Below are positions 21,164 through 34,242 of a DNA stretch of 64,000 nt, piece after piece. The stretch's first letter is position 1. Each line of letters opens with the position of its first letter. This stretch comes from Homarus americanus (taxonomy: Eukaryota > Arthropoda > Malacostraca > Decapoda > Nephropidae), in contig NW_024724368.1 in assembly GCF_018991925.1 (NCBI RefSeq), positions 6,846,303 through 6,910,302 on the forward strand, read 5' to 3'. The position numbers were made by a program, and so were the translations under genes. The notes under the pieces are model-generated. The model was not told the DNA's origin. It was given only the letters and a program-made list of their open reading frames with translations, and did not search any database.

Positions 21164-21311
21164 GATCACCTGAATATTAGACACCCCAGCTTATTTCACC
21201 TTAAGATTAACCATTTTAACACTAACCCTACCCCTCTCACCCCCAGAGGTAGCGATAAGGTGGTAAATCTTCAGGTAAAATAAGCTTGGGTGTCTGATCT
21301 TCATGTGATCT
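21164..21311. mobile_element. Foldback MITE, copy C (near-complete)
   Basis: Both arms of about 51 bp are preserved. The left arm starts GATCACCTGAATATTAGACA and the right arm ends in the inverse, TGTCTGATCTTCATGTGATC. Identity between arms is about 84 percent by eye. The core holds ACCCTACCCC and the shared GAGGTAGCGATAAGGTGG. There is no coding capacity. It lies about 850 bp beyond the sulfotransferase stop. Confidence 0.85.
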
Positions 21312-21870
21312 CAAAAATAAATACTTACTCATCTCAAGCTGTTGATACCTTGAGGGATATTCAGTCGACCTCAGCGTAGGGTAGCACCGTTGTGTAGTTT
21401 GAGAGTTTTTGCTTTATTACATGAACCAGTCCTATAACTGACGTGAAATATTAACCATATGTAACTGACAGGAATAACATGTGATTGACGAACTATTAAC
21501 TGTTTTTGACTGATATAAACAGTTACCTATTCATGACTACCAAACTCCTATTTTTGTGACTGATAAGAACTTTTATTTATTATGGTAAAAATAAAAAACT
21601 ATTCAGGACTATTATGACTAATGAACTATTTTACCATCAGTGACTAACAAACTATTATTTATATGTTATTCTAAGTATTTATTCATGAATATTACAAGAC
21701 TAATCTGTAATAAAAAAATAAAATGTTGAAAATAAAAGTGAAGTCTCTATTTTTAGTCCTCAACAACACTCATTAGGGTTAATAATGTATTCTGATGACA
21801 TACATTTTCAAAGTTTTATTTTTTCTTCAAATAATGGAAGGCACCAAGCTATTTGAGAACGTGTAGCACC

Positions 21871-22120
21871 GGATGAACTGAAAATTTGCGCCCCCCCCCC
21901 CCCAGCTTATTTTGTGAACCTAAACTAATTTAACCCAACCCAACCCAACCCAACCCAACCCAGCCCAACCCAGCCCAGCCCAACCCAGCCCAACCCAGCC
22001 CAGCCCAGCCCAACCTAACCTAATCTAATCTAACTTAATCCCCCCAGGTAGCGTTAGGGTGCTTAATGATCAGGTTGAAATACGCTGGGAGGATAATCTT
22101 CAGGTAAACTCATGTGATCT
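21871..22120. mobile_element. Foldback MITE, copy D with expanded (CAACC)n core
   Basis: The right arm is recognisable (AGGTAGCGTTAGGGTG, then TAATGATCAGGTTGAAATAC and ATCTTCAGG). The left arm is weaker and includes a run of about 15 C. The core has expanded to about 110 bp of CAACC/CAGCC pentamers grading into CTAACC. Confidence 0.65.
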
Positions 22121-22455
22121 TCAAGGAAAAGATCAGTAATTAAGAAATGAAAAGGTAATAAAAATAAGAAAAAATACGATCGGAAAGTTAGAAATATTGA
22201 AATTAAGTGAAAATGATAGATAAATATATATTTTTTGTTTCCAATGTCTCAAGTCCATCAAATCAAGGAATAATTAAGTTACCTTTCTGAAAATGTCATT
22301 ACGTCTTTACTCCCCCAGCAATGAGGACTTCAAACACTCACTCTCTTCTAATATTCATGTCTACTTTCGTTCCCCACACCTGAATGTGAATGCTCAGTAC
22401 ATCTAAATTGGTCTTTTCAAGGTTTAGAGTTGGTATGCAACACTACTTTTAGATT

Positions 22456-22457
<2 letters not shown>

Positions 22458-22508
<51 letters not shown>
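22458..22508. repeat. (GT)n microsatellite
   Basis: Uninterrupted GT run of about 51 bp. Confidence 0.97.
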
Positions 22509-22511
<3 letters not shown>

Positions 22512-22639
22512 GGGTCGAATTACACCACCAGTCACTTTATGCGGGTAATGGGTCGTCTCGGGTCTCAAGGCATGACAGAGTAAACTTTTCAAGAGCAACA
22601 ACTTTTTTGGGAGTCTACAAGGTAAAAAAAATTACTTAG

Positions 22640-25600
22640 TAAAAAAAGAAAGGGGAGGGGAGGGGAGGGGGAGGAGGAGGGGGGGTAGGAGTTACGTTCC
22701 TGCAGTAAGTGAAAACTACACTGATGAAACTTTAAGAAGGTAGATAAACAAGTCTCCTGAAATTCATTAAGTTAAAGGCAAAATTAAAAATGAAATTCAA
22801 ACACACTTTACCCAGAAAAAACCCCCACAAAGTGACAACAACAGAATAAGCACAACCGAGTCTATTAAGTTCAGTATCTCTGTCGATGGGACTTAATAAA
22901 TATTATACATTTATCTCAAGACAATAAATAACAAGAGTATCAATAATGGTTTTACAACTTATTTATAACTGCTACCACAAGCTTATCACGACTACCTCTC
23001 TCCCTGTCTTCTGATGAGGTACAGGATATGAATAAAGATGATTAGACATATAATAGATTGATGAAAATATTTAAAAGATGAATGATACAAAATTAACATA
23101 GATGACGAAAAGAGCTTGAATAAAAACATCATTTGTGTTGCGTCTTGGAGAGTCACATTCCTAAAATTCTAAGTAAAGTCACTCCTGTTCTGGAAACATT
23201 CATGCCACCCCCTCCCCTGGTTTGTGTTCACTGAGAATATGTAAGTAATGTGTAGTTAAACCTGCTTTCTCCAAACTACATAACTGGGTGAGCGCGAAAC
23301 TATGCTTTGACTTAACTACCAGTCATGTTTAGACACCTTGTGAATCAGGAATTACTAGGAGGAAAGAACTAGGATTTATTTATGAAACATCTCCTATTAG
23401 CAAGATTCAGATGCAAGTATTCCATAAAAACGATTAAAACTCTTTTATAGCTATGAAGTTTAATAAAGTTAACGTCAGAAACACACTTAAAAAAATAACC
23501 AGAAATATCTTATACTTGAGCTGACCAACGCAACACAACCCAAGGCAACTCAACACAAAGCAAGTTTTGAGCTCCGTTATCAGCCAATCCGTCAAATGTT
23601 CCTACCCAAATATTTTAACATCATCAGGCACATTTATCATCGTCAGCAATCCACTAGAGCATCCCCTTCCAATTCCTACTATCATGGCCACAGCAGCAAC
23701 AAGAAAAGATCCCTATAGAAAAACAATACCCTGATATCATGTAGTCTATATTAAGAACTATTTCCCTTCTTTTTCCAGCATATTATAAGATGGAAACTAT
23801 TGCTAGAACCAAAATTATCTTTATAACCAGTGAGGATATCGTTAAACAATGACCCATGTAATCTAGAGGACGCTGTCAACTCTTACCTGGTTGACTTTTT
23901 GTAAGCTGTGACATTGGCTACTGACCCCTTCCAACTCCTGGGGAGCTCATGTTGTTAAGCACGATCATTGTGTTGCTCTTTCTATTGATTTTCTCTCTCT
24001 CCTTTCTCGATTATATTTCTCTCTCCCTTCTTGATTCTCTCTCTCCTTTCTCGATTCTCTCTCTCTCCTTTTTCGACTCTGGCAGCAATAGTCACAAATC
24101 CGATCGGCGGGAGTAATATCTATAACGTTTTTATATCAAATATGAATAACAATTGTCGAAATATTGATGAAAAGCAGCGACTTAAACTATCAGATGCCAT
24201 GAAAATAATATATTCCAAGTACAACAACTCTTCTCCAAAATTTTACCATCTATCCCTTTAAATAAATAACTTCAAATTGTTTTAATCATTTTCACAATAT
24301 TTGTTTTTTTTTTTTTTATAATTTACACATGACATAACCAAGCACAAATTCTGCCTTCACAGAAAACTGATACTCACGAACAGTAAATAATGGCGTAAAA
24401 ATTATTGAAACAGAGAGAATAATGCTAACAAATTAAAATGGAGAGTTCTGTCTCGCATAATTTTTATTGTCGATATCCTGTGTATTACTAACGTTGAAGC
24501 ACAGCAATAACATTATAACAACAACAACAAGAATAAATCGGAGTCAATAACAGATCTTTCTATCAGCGAGTCATGTTGCTAAATATAAAGTTCTTCGTTA
24601 GTTTTTATGCAGGTGAAGAGGTTCTGGGGGGAGGTACACACAAACCACGATCCAAGTGACGCGGCTGAATGTGGCCTTGTGTTGTGGCTGAGTTAACTGT
24701 GTTTCTTGTACACGAGGAGAGTGGAAGAATGACAACCTACGGATGATATCGTATCTGTGTGCCCTAGACATTATGAACTACAAGTTATATGAGGAAGAGA
24801 AGACGAGAGCAAGGAGGAGGGGGAATTCCACTGTCGTAAGATCCATGGAAAATGACGATCGTGCGCCGCAACGATATCTTAATGCAGATGACGGTCAATC
24901 GAGTACACTTTAAAGCATCAGGGTACGAACGTGGTGTGAAGTTATGCGTACTGTGTAAACAATGACCACTGAGGGTAATGATACGCTTTGGTAAGAGAGA
25001 TTATTGAACAACAGACATAAAGAAGGGAATTTGTAAGGTGAGATGAAGGTTGGAGTTTGTCCAGATGGTAGAAGGCTTAGGAAGGATTGTAAGTACCCCA
25101 GCCTCTTCCCCTATTTCATGTGAGAGGTGATAAGGATTTGGTTGTGTGTGGCAGCTGAGAGGCAAATTATTTTTATGTGCTGCAATGACGGAGAAAAAAA
25201 TGTTGACAACAATACAAGATTCCGACCTGATGATGCTCAAGTGGGGGTGATGAACCACAGTTGCCTAACCTGGGAATTGGATTCTGCTAAGGGTTTTATA
25301 TAAAGATTACTTCCTAGTTTATAACGACTGCGAGAACAAGAGTAAATATGCACGTGATAATAAATAGGTTGTCTACAAGGGGCGAAGGAGAGGATATTAT
25401 ATTATGGAGATAGTGTCGTTTACATACGGTTTTCTGGGCTGCTTAAGTCAGCCCTATGCCTCTCTTTTCTGACTGACGGACCAGCATTTTCCCCCCAAGC
25501 AAGTTCGTTATATACATTGCCGGACGAAATTCACCAACCATGCAGATAAAAGTTGGAGCAAAACCAAACACTGACGAACTCCAGCATTAGTCTTCAGAAG

Positions 25601-27640
25601 GGAAAAGTCATTGTAATCAAAGGGTTGAGACACTGTACTCAAAGGAATTTCTTACCCAATGTCTTGATTCTATTTCCTTATGGGACTGGCATCATACTCA
25701 AGAGAAACATTGTACATGCCAGCTTCCATTAACACCGAGTCTCTTAACTCTAAAAACCTGAATTGTAACTTAAAATTCTAAAAAAACAAAAACAAATGGA
25801 GACAATTACAAAAGGTTATTACCAGTCGACTGAAATATAATCTACTGTACTGCTCCCTCAAGTACTGTACTGCTCCCTCAAGTACTGTACAGACTCTCCC
25901 AGCAATCACCACCGTTGACGTGAGGTACTAGAGGAGAATATTAAAAAAAAAAAAAAAAAAAAAAAATCAGTCATGTTGATAGAAAAAAAAAAAAAAAAAA
26001 ATATTAAGACAGGTTAAAACAACGAAGCAACAGTAATTATGGATGTGGGGATAAAGGGTGAGATTTACCTGGTTAACAACGGAAGGAGGGACAGGAGGAG
26101 GTAGAGACCAGAAAGGAGGAGTGAAAATTAAAAACTAAATCCTGAAAACGTTTGGAGTAGAGACAAGGTTGCCGACCTTCTCACACTAAGCTGACATCTC
26201 AATTAACTAACAATCTACGAACTGGAAAAGCAATACATTATGAAAAAACAAAAACACAACGTAATAATTTAATGAGAAAATATCTAAGCTTATCAAATTC
26301 ATTTATCATTACAGACATGAGCGAGTGTCTCCCTAAATAATATATAACCTTCCAATAATTCAATGCCTCTTCAATACTTGGGAAGTGGACGCCTAAACAC
26401 TATTTTCAGTCATACGAGGAAGCGCCACCAGAGTAGTTATTATGTTACACCTGATTCTAGTGACACAACTTCATATTGTTCCTTCAATTTATGCCAAAAG
26501 AACGTCTGTTAATATTAGTTTACGAAATGCAATAATTCCCATTTCTCCTTAAACTATAAACCGTTATAGATGTCCACATTTTCAAAGTAAATTTAAATTA
26601 TAAATATCGTTTTTAAAATTCTATAAATATTGCAACACACCAGAAACTCAGAATATTAAAATAAATAAGATAAAATGAATGAACAATGTTTATTCCATAT
26701 TAACGTTTGAGTAAAGTGAAGACAGGCTGAGTGACACACAAACTGAGACCATGAGATGTGAGTTAGTTACCCGGGGCAGGAACGACGTCTTGGACACAGA
26801 CGGAAGCGCACACTGACACACATACTTCCCTCCAGGAGAAACATGAACAAGATGCCACTAAAGATAAACACTGGATCCTCTCATTCTACAGCAGATTTTC
26901 TCAACATTCTTGGAGGAACATTCACATAACTCGCTGAATGTTACAAAAAAAAGTTAAAACATCGACAAATATCGTTAACAGCTAACAAACAAGAGCGATT
27001 ACAGAAGATTTAAAAACAAGTTGAAGAAATCACAGATGCTGAGGTCACACGTCACGAGTCTGTGTCTGCGGGTGAGTTCAATACCGCGTCACATCTTCCT
27101 CTGACCAACGCCGCTCGTCGCCTTCACCACACAATAACAACACCGCTGTTGATTTTATGACTCAACTTTCGACTTTATGGCCCTTTCATAGAGGAGTGAC
27201 CTCGCATACCTCCGTAAATGTCTCTGATTTAGGGCAAAGGTTAACGCTACGATTAACCGTCTCCACTCTGTATGGGAAGACGAAAACGTTACGATATCGG
27301 AAAATATTTGTTAACAAATGGTGTTCCAACTTTATCGCGTCATAACTTTCCGATATAGTTGCGATAACGTCTCACTAATGACTATACCTAACCTTAACCA
27401 TGATAACGTTCCAACGCCAACTACTATTTAATGTGTGATCGGCAGTTATTGGTACTGTGCTTAGGATATCAACAGAAGAGTTTTCCATTTATTAAATTTC
27501 AAATGTATAAAATTATGGTAACTATTGACTATATTTATAATGAAGAAATACATTAAATTTACAATGATCTACTCAATGATGTGACGACTAAGTGTAAGAT
27601 ATTAGACAAGCTGGAAAATGTTTGATGTAAATATGAAATG
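22640..27640. other. Five kb without a recognised gene
   Basis: AT-rich DNA with short frames only. Visible landmarks are a G/A tract (22652-22688), a CTTTCTCGATTCTCTCTC short tandem repeat (about 23990-24075), and poly-A runs at 25941-25965 and 25983-26001. No conserved protein motif was seen. Confidence 0.5.
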
Positions 27641-27736
27641 GGATCACCTGAAGATTAGACACCCTAGCGTAGGTTAGCGTTAAGGCGGTTGGTCATCAGG
27701 TGTAACAAGCTGGGGTGTCTAATCTTCAGGTAATCC
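27641..27736. mobile_element. Foldback MITE, copy E (short, clean arms)
   Basis: A 96-bp copy. The first 28 bases (GATCACCTGAAGATTAGACA and on) match the inverse of the last 28 with two mismatches. The left arm is shortened internally, so only GTTAGCGTTAAGGCGGTTGG remains between the arms. Confidence 0.88.
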
Positions 27737-29485
27737 TTAAGAAGTAATACCCACTAAAGATATAAGATAAATATTTTAATTCCTCGTCCCTCTACAGCCT
27801 AACGAGACCTTCACAACCTACCTACAGGAATCACGACAGCTGTTTAAAGAATGAAACACAACAACGATTAAATGGTTAGGTTTCCATTTTTTTAATTTTA
27901 TGATATGATTAAATATTGTCATGGAAAGATCCCAGAGGGCTTACTTATAAAAAGAAGGAAGCTTAAAAAAAGAAGAAAACAAGTATAAGTAAGCTGATGT
28001 AACCCAACACGGGGAAGGGGTACTGGTCCAAGCAACTTCACCAACAACGCAGTGAATGATAATTAACGTGAAGTGTGGTCAAGGCTGACGACGCAAATGG
28101 CTGCTGCTCGTGTATGCCGAACGTGTAATTCCTCTGTTCCAAATAGCGTGCAATAACATGTTTTCATTGTCATTACCTTGGTGTCGCTGTCCGGTTAAAT
28201 TTGAGTCTGTAATTCGGTAAATCTTAAAACAGACAAGATGGACGTTTACACCAGCTAAAGGGGCTCTTGTTAGTCCTACACGATGGTTCTCTTCTTAATA
28301 CTGTATTGTCTTCAACGTCCCGTTATATATTCTTAAAATGAAAGTGAGAGGCTCATCTGTTATCTGACTGAGGGTGGTGACCGTGTCCGCTAGCCAAGTC
28401 CTGACTCACCCTTCAAGATAAACAAAGGTAATATATAAGTTTCACACCAACTGAAGATGACCCCCTCGGCCGCCGGGTATAAGAAATTAAGCAAACCATG
28501 GAGTGAAAAACCAAACACACTATGGATTTCACTTTCAAAGAGTAATGCATGATAGAGAGAAACAAAGGATAGAAAGTTAAGACAGACGAATAAATTGACG
28601 GATAGAAGGAGAGACAAACATGGTGCATGACACTGTTCCTTCAACCTTGGTAATCGCTGTATATAAAAATCTGCCTTTGACGTTAGAATTTTTACAACTT
28701 TTACCTTGGATGAACAGCTCTTGGTCTGTGTTGACGACGCATTATCAAGTGACAATACTGAAGTGTAAGACCTTTCATTTCTTAAGTAAAATCTTTATTA
28801 CATTCGAATTTAATCAATGACTTGAACTTACAATGTTTAGGTGTGGCTTTACTCTATACGAGACAAAAAACTACAAATTAGGAGTCAATCTTACTGATTT
28901 TAGCTTCAGGGATCATGGGGGGTTAGGTTAGGTTCCAGAATTCATATGGTGTTCTGTGGTTATTTATATTCATTTGCTTGGAATTAATCTGAAAAACATT
29001 AATGATTGAAGCCAGTCATGAAGAAATACCAAATCTAGAGAGCATCCTTTACCGGTTTCTCCCCCCCTGAACGAGCATCTGGGGATCGTGAAAATACATA
29101 AAATGATTTCCTTTCATAATTTGCATACATTAGAAAGTTTAATGGTCGAAAAAGTGAAAAAACGGTCGAATAGGCAGAGGATGAACGGACCTACAGACAA
29201 CAAAGGTCATTATCACAATATCTCTCTCACCTTGATGCCCGGGAGGTTAAAATCTGAAGAAAAAAAATTGACAAATAGTAAATTTCTCAATCAATTCTTC
29301 CAACCTAAGTTTTTTTTCTCAATAAATTTCCAAGTTTTAAGTCTCAGCAGAGTGTCTCTTCCCGTGTGGCAAACAATCATAACTCCGAGTGATAAGATCT
29401 TGAGCTCATCCTTGTCTGAGAGTGAAAGTTTCGACCTGGCACTTGGTCAATTTCAGCTTTCTCTAGTCACCAGTAGCAGACCTCG
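27737..29485. other. No recognised gene
   Basis: Two short open frames (121 codons minus near 28390-28755, 144 codons plus near 29088-29522) have no recognisable motif, and the second runs into a minisatellite. Confidence 0.45.
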
Positions 29486-30022
29486 ACACCTCACCACATA
29501 CTACATGAGCCTCACCACATAGATGACCCTCACCACATAGATGAACCTCACCACATAGATGAACCTCACTACATACTACATGAACCTCACCACATAGATG
29601 ACCCTCACCACATAGATGAACCTCACCACATAGATGACCCTCACCACATAGATGAACCTCACCACATACTACATGAACCTCACCACATAGATGACCCTCA
29701 CCACATATATGAACCTCACCACATATATGAACCTCACCACATAGATGAACCTCACCACATACTAAATGAACCACACCACAGAGGCCTACTATATGAGCCT
29801 CACCACATACTACATAAACCTCACCACATAGTACTACATAAACCTCACCACATACTACATGAACCACACCACATAGGCCTACTATATGAACCTCACCACA
29901 TACTACATAAACCTCACCACACACATACTACATGAACCACACCACATAGGCCTACTACATAAACCTCACCACATACTACATGAACCACACCACATAGGCC
30001 TACAATATGAACCTCACCACAC
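29486..30022. repeat. Minisatellite, 18/21-bp units (CCTCACCACATAGATGAA type)
   Basis: About 25-28 units. An 18-bp form dominates the left part and a 21-bp form with ACTACATGAA the middle. Longer composite units with CATAGGCCTAC lie on the right. All unit lengths are multiples of three, which keeps a Cys-Gly-Glu-Val frame open on the minus strand. This is not evidence of a protein. Confidence 0.92.
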
Positions 30023-30477
30023 ACACACACTACAAGACAGATAATAATATGCAATAATATAATTCTTAAGATGTTTTAAATAAAATTCTAATAAATTATA
30101 TATTTTGGTATGTACTTGATCATATCTTCTGGAATGTGTTGATGGTGGTAATATCCATTGCTTTTCTAATACTATTTGTGAACATTACAATTGTTAATAT
30201 CCTTAGTAAGAACTTATACTGAAAACATCAACCTTTAGAGCAGTAGGTCAATGGGACACGGTCGATATGAATCAAGAATACGTATTAAACTTTGAGCTCG
30301 AAGTAATGGAATATATATAGAAAAGTGAAATTGTCATCGTATGTCCCGGGTGATGGACTACTAACCTCTGCACTTAACCTTTGTGCCTTTTCCTCTTGAC
30401 ATTATTAACGGAGGTAGAGTCACCCTGAACAGTAAAGCAAAATGTGGGAACACTAACCCCTGAGTGCCGGATCTTAA

Positions 30478-30479
<2 letters not shown>

Positions 30480-30550
<71 letters not shown>
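30480..30550. repeat. (AC)n microsatellite
   Basis: Uninterrupted AC run of about 70 bp. Confidence 0.97.
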
Positions 30551-30551
<1 letters not shown>

Positions 30552-30769
30552 TTCTCACTTCAATGCACTGTTCTTGTCCTCCCAATAGTAATACAGATAT
30601 AAAGATACAATATTTAATTATTTGTATTTTTTTATTTATTTATTAATTAATTAATTTATAAATTTATTTATTTATCACGTCAACAGTTCTCACCTACTAG
30701 CCATTCGGGAGGTTGGTCTGTTCTTTGTTACTCTGTTATGACCTTTATTGAAGTACTAGTATAGGGTGA

Positions 30770-30960
30770 AACTAGCCAGGCCACACAGGATAACACTTCT
30801 TATTTCTGACACAGGCCGAGGACTGAACCCAGGACACACACAAGCAAAGATACAACCAGACTTCTATTTTTTTTCGGGGATTAGCCCACCCAGGCACAGG
30901 TCACTGACCCACATCGGGGCCTGGGGGGCGACAACAACAACAACAACAACAACAACAATA
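30770..30960 (+). mobile_element. Possible retroelement 3' fragment ending in (CAA)n
   Basis: A GC-richer block (CCCACCCAGGCACAGGTCAC ... CATCGGGGCC) ends in GGCGACAACAACAAC and then runs into a long AAT microsatellite. A unique block capped by a short simple-repeat tail is the usual look of a SINE or LINE 3' end. On the minus strand GGTTCAGTCC resembles a pol III B box, but no A box was found. Weak call. Confidence 0.3.
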
Positions 30961-30968
30961 ACAATAAT

Positions 30969-31017
<49 letters not shown>

Positions 31018-31070
31018 TTAATATTAATATTAATATTAATATTAATAATATTAATATCAACAACAATAAC

Positions 31071-31131
<61 letters not shown>

Positions 31132-31268
31132 TTAATATTAATAATAATAATATTAATATTAATAATATTAATAATAATATTAATAATATTAATATTAATA
31201 TTAATATTAATATTAATATTAATATTAATAATAATATAAATAATATTAATATTAATATTAATATTAAT

Positions 31269-31336
<68 letters not shown>

Positions 31337-31340
31337 CAAA
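30937..31340. repeat. Long compound (CAA)n(TAA)n(ATTAAT)n microsatellite
   Basis: About 400 bp of CAA, then TAA, then alternating TAATAT/ATTAAT blocks. Leucine/isoleucine frames on both strands are artefacts. Confidence 0.95.
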
Positions 31341-31362
31341 AATGAAAAAATATAAAATAAAA

Positions 31363-31530
31363 AGTGAGAAACAATATATGTATGTTGTATTGTCAATAGT
31401 AAGAGAAACAATTGAGACTCTGCAATTGTGTGTAAATGAGGCAGAAAGTCAGATCAGTAACCTGGGACTTGGTCACAATTTTCGTGGTGCCATATGGCAG
31501 CAGGGTCTACCATTAGACAACTTTCAAGAG
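31363..31530. repeat. Dispersed 165-bp repeat, copy 1
   Basis: It matches 48548-48717 at roughly 90 percent by eye, including GAGACTCTGCAATTGTGTGT and CCATATGGCAGCAGGGTCTA. Both copies lie next to A/T-rich sequence on their left. This could be a SINE read on the minus strand with a T-rich tail, or a fragment of a larger element. No tRNA-like boxes were found. Confidence 0.85.
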
Positions 31531-32879
31531 ATATGAATAACCGAGTAAAGCAATAACATTATGTATTGGCAGAAAAATAAAAAATAAACAAACAAAAAGA
31601 AACATCAGAAGAAAATAAAAAACGATGAAAAAAGAAAATAATAAACGAATGGAAAATAAAATAATAAATAAGAAAAAATAAAAAAAGAGAAAAATTAAAT
31701 AAAAGGCGAAGAACTTGTGGTAAAAATCGAGATATCAAGTCACCTCCACATTATACGATATCAACCAGGTGTGTCAATATGGCCACCGTGACCTTATTAT
31801 GACGGTGAAGTGGAGGTCGAGGTCAAGGTGTTCCTCCAAGGTGTTGGATGTCAAGTTTCGATTGAACACTAAGAAAAAGTTGAACAGAGCTCATATATCA
31901 TGTCATCAATGTATTCATGACTTGAAATTTTTCATATTATACTCAAATTAAAACCGGTGATAAAGGTTCAGTATAATAACAAATAATAGGTGTGAGGAGA
32001 GCGACACTGAGCCAGGTGTGTTTTGCTGAGTCAGGTTACCCTTCGCTGTCACACTGTTAAACTCAACAAAAAATTTTCTTTCACATGTGGTGCGAAATAG
32101 AAGTCGTCACTTACGACCCTTTATGATCACTGTTATAACCAACACTAATACACCAAACAGATAATACAAGAGACTTGATATGAAATGGAAACATGATGCG
32201 ATTAGTGCTGGGGAAAATGTTGGCGTATCAGTTTCTCAGGCAAAATATGTAGGATGTAATGTGTATGCGCACGATCTCTATAAGACAAACCCTTTATAAA
32301 AAAGGTTTCAGAAAAAAATCGTTCACTAGTTTCAATGTCAGGTTACTCGTTGACGGTCGAGATGGCGCTGGAACAGGCCAATTGCCGAGGAATTTGTATT
32401 ATAACATATTTGTGTATCAAATGTCAAAAATGTAAGCTGTTCCATATAGTATCTATCTGCCCATTTCTATCGTCTATCTAAATTGTGTGTCTGTAAAGTG
32501 CTATTCGTAATTTATTGTTATTATATATACTAGGTACAAATGATGGGATATAATTTAATTTAATAAACCTTTTTAATATATTATATTATAATCATCATCA
32601 TCCGTTAATTATTTCTTATAGTGGGAACGACAAAACAAGAAGGCCAGTTTGGGTTGGTGTCCGCCGGGGACGATGTTACCCCCAACAACCACCCACAATA
32701 GCGTATTGAATTATAAACATATATTTTCTTCTTCTACATAAATGTGTAAATATAAATTGTAGTCCCTGTATTATTAGTTACTAGTGTTTATTTAGCAATA
32801 ATAAAACATATTTTAGAAGGACAAATGAAATCCAATTTTCACATTATCATTTAATACCTCGTCCAGCCCCCCCCTTCAT

Positions 32880-33345
32880 CAATAACTGTATGCAACTTAT
32901 TTGGCATAGAAGACACAAGGTCATGAATAAACCCCGACTTAAACCTGCAGATTTCTCACTTGGCGTGGACAATGGCTGGTCCTATCGTTTCCTGGTTCCC
33001 AGGTGTTCACCATTTGTGTCCAAATGTGTTCAATGACATTCATGTCCGCTCATTTGCTGGGCCATTCCAAGAGCCGAAGGGTCTTGTTCTTGAAGCCAGT
33101 GATGAACGACACGGGCAGTGCGGATCGAAGACCTGTCGTGAATAAATAGGACAGGCCCAGCTGGGAAAGGAAAATTCCTTGCCCGTAGAGATGACAAGGA
33201 GCGTTCCTCCAGCAGTTGGATGCATTTGGCCTCAGTAAAGCGACCCTCAATGATGAACACGTCACCCAGGCCATGTAATGTCACCCAACCCCAGATATTA
33301 CAGGTGATGTGACCTAAGCGGGCCTCCTCACTGATGTTGGGGGCG
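32880..33345 (-). pseudogene. Decayed Tc1/mariner-type transposase fragment
   Basis: Read on the minus strand, pieces match the DDE transposase of the IS630/Tc1/mariner superfamily in order. These are WGWVTLHGLGDVFIIEGRF, GPVLFIHDRSSIRTARVVHH (second catalytic Asp region), and LEWPSK, a stop, then ADMNVIEHIW (third catalytic region, normally WPxQSPDLNPIE). The pieces fall in different frames, with at least one frameshift near 33200 and a TGA inside the WP motif. The first Asp and DNA-binding domain are not present. Terminal repeats were not found. Confidence 0.8.
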
Positions 33346-33454
33346 ATCGTATCTGTATGCGATAATTAGTATCATTTTTTTTTTGTCTGGGGTTATTCAA
33401 GGTTTATTATATTTATGGTTTATTAATCCTATCCTATATTATTCACATTTGATT

Positions 33455-33663
33455 TTACGCCTTATGTGTGATTAACGGCAGCTGTATGGCGAAAACGACT
33501 AATGGCAACAATCGTCTGATGTATGATTAAGGGCAACGGTACGACGAAAACGATTAATGGCAACAATTGTCTTATGTATGATTAAGGGCAACGGTACGAC
33601 GAAAACGATTAATGGCAACAATTGTCTTATGTATGATTAAGGACAGCTGTATGGCAAAAACGC
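33455..33663. repeat. Tandem repeat, 55-bp unit, locus 1
   Basis: GATTAA-starting units recur at 33470, 33525, 33580 and 33635, exactly 55 bp apart. Two central units are almost identical. They share GGCGAAAACGA and AATGGCAACAAT motifs with locus 2 at 36649-36800. Confidence 0.9.
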
Positions 33664-34149
33664 CAGTCTACCACGAACTTCTGAACGGAACTGTACATAC
33701 TGTAAAAAACAATATATTTTAAGTAGAATTAAATGTGAGTGTATGTATGTAAATCTCTATACGTCAATTAGCAATCACTTCTCAGATATTCGCACAGCGG
33801 AACTTAAATCACAAAAATCACGGAAAAAACAAACATTTATCGTCCTTTTTTTTTCAATGTTTGTGTCGAGTCAGGTAATATAATGCACACACCAACAATG
33901 ACTGACTATCTGAGGACCATATAATAGGCTGAGGCGGTGTGTTTATGTATGGCCTTGGATTATCCTCTGTAAACGTCTAGGTGTGAGGGGAGATGTCGTG
34001 ATTTGAGAATGGTTAGGTTAGGTTAGGTTAAAATGGTTATGTTAAGTTAGGTGGCGAGTATTGGGGGGGGGAGACCGGTTTATTTTTACTACATAGGTCA
34101 TGATTGACTTCTGTTGTCAACTCCGTGTGTATAGAGATGTATAAAAATC

Positions 34150-34152
<3 letters not shown>

Positions 34153-34238
<86 letters not shown>
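34153..34238. repeat. Compound (AC)n(GC)n(GA)n microsatellite
   Basis: AC run, then GC run, then GA run with no gap. The first two parts are alternating purine-pyrimidine. Confidence 0.95.

Positions 34239-34242
<4 letters not shown>

Noticed and set aside
28390..28755. 121-codon frame on the minus strand with hydrophobic stretches
   Set aside because: There is no recognisable motif, a second overlapping frame exists, and surrounding DNA gives no exon signals. It may be chance.
28916..28938. GGTTAGGTTAGG near 28920 as another foldback element copy
   Set aside because: Only two pentamers are present and neither arm of the element can be seen nearby.
29463..29924. 153-codon Cys-Gly-Glu-Val repeat frame on the minus strand
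   Set aside because: It arises because the minisatellite unit lengths are multiples of three. There are no flanking coding features, and it is not a convincing repeat protein.
29486..30022. Possible CRISPR-like repeat array
   Set aside because: Units are directly tandem with no unique spacers, and the genome is eukaryotic.
30766..31411. Isoleucine/leucine-rich frames on both strands that look like membrane proteins
   Set aside because: They are translations of the AAT/ATT microsatellite.
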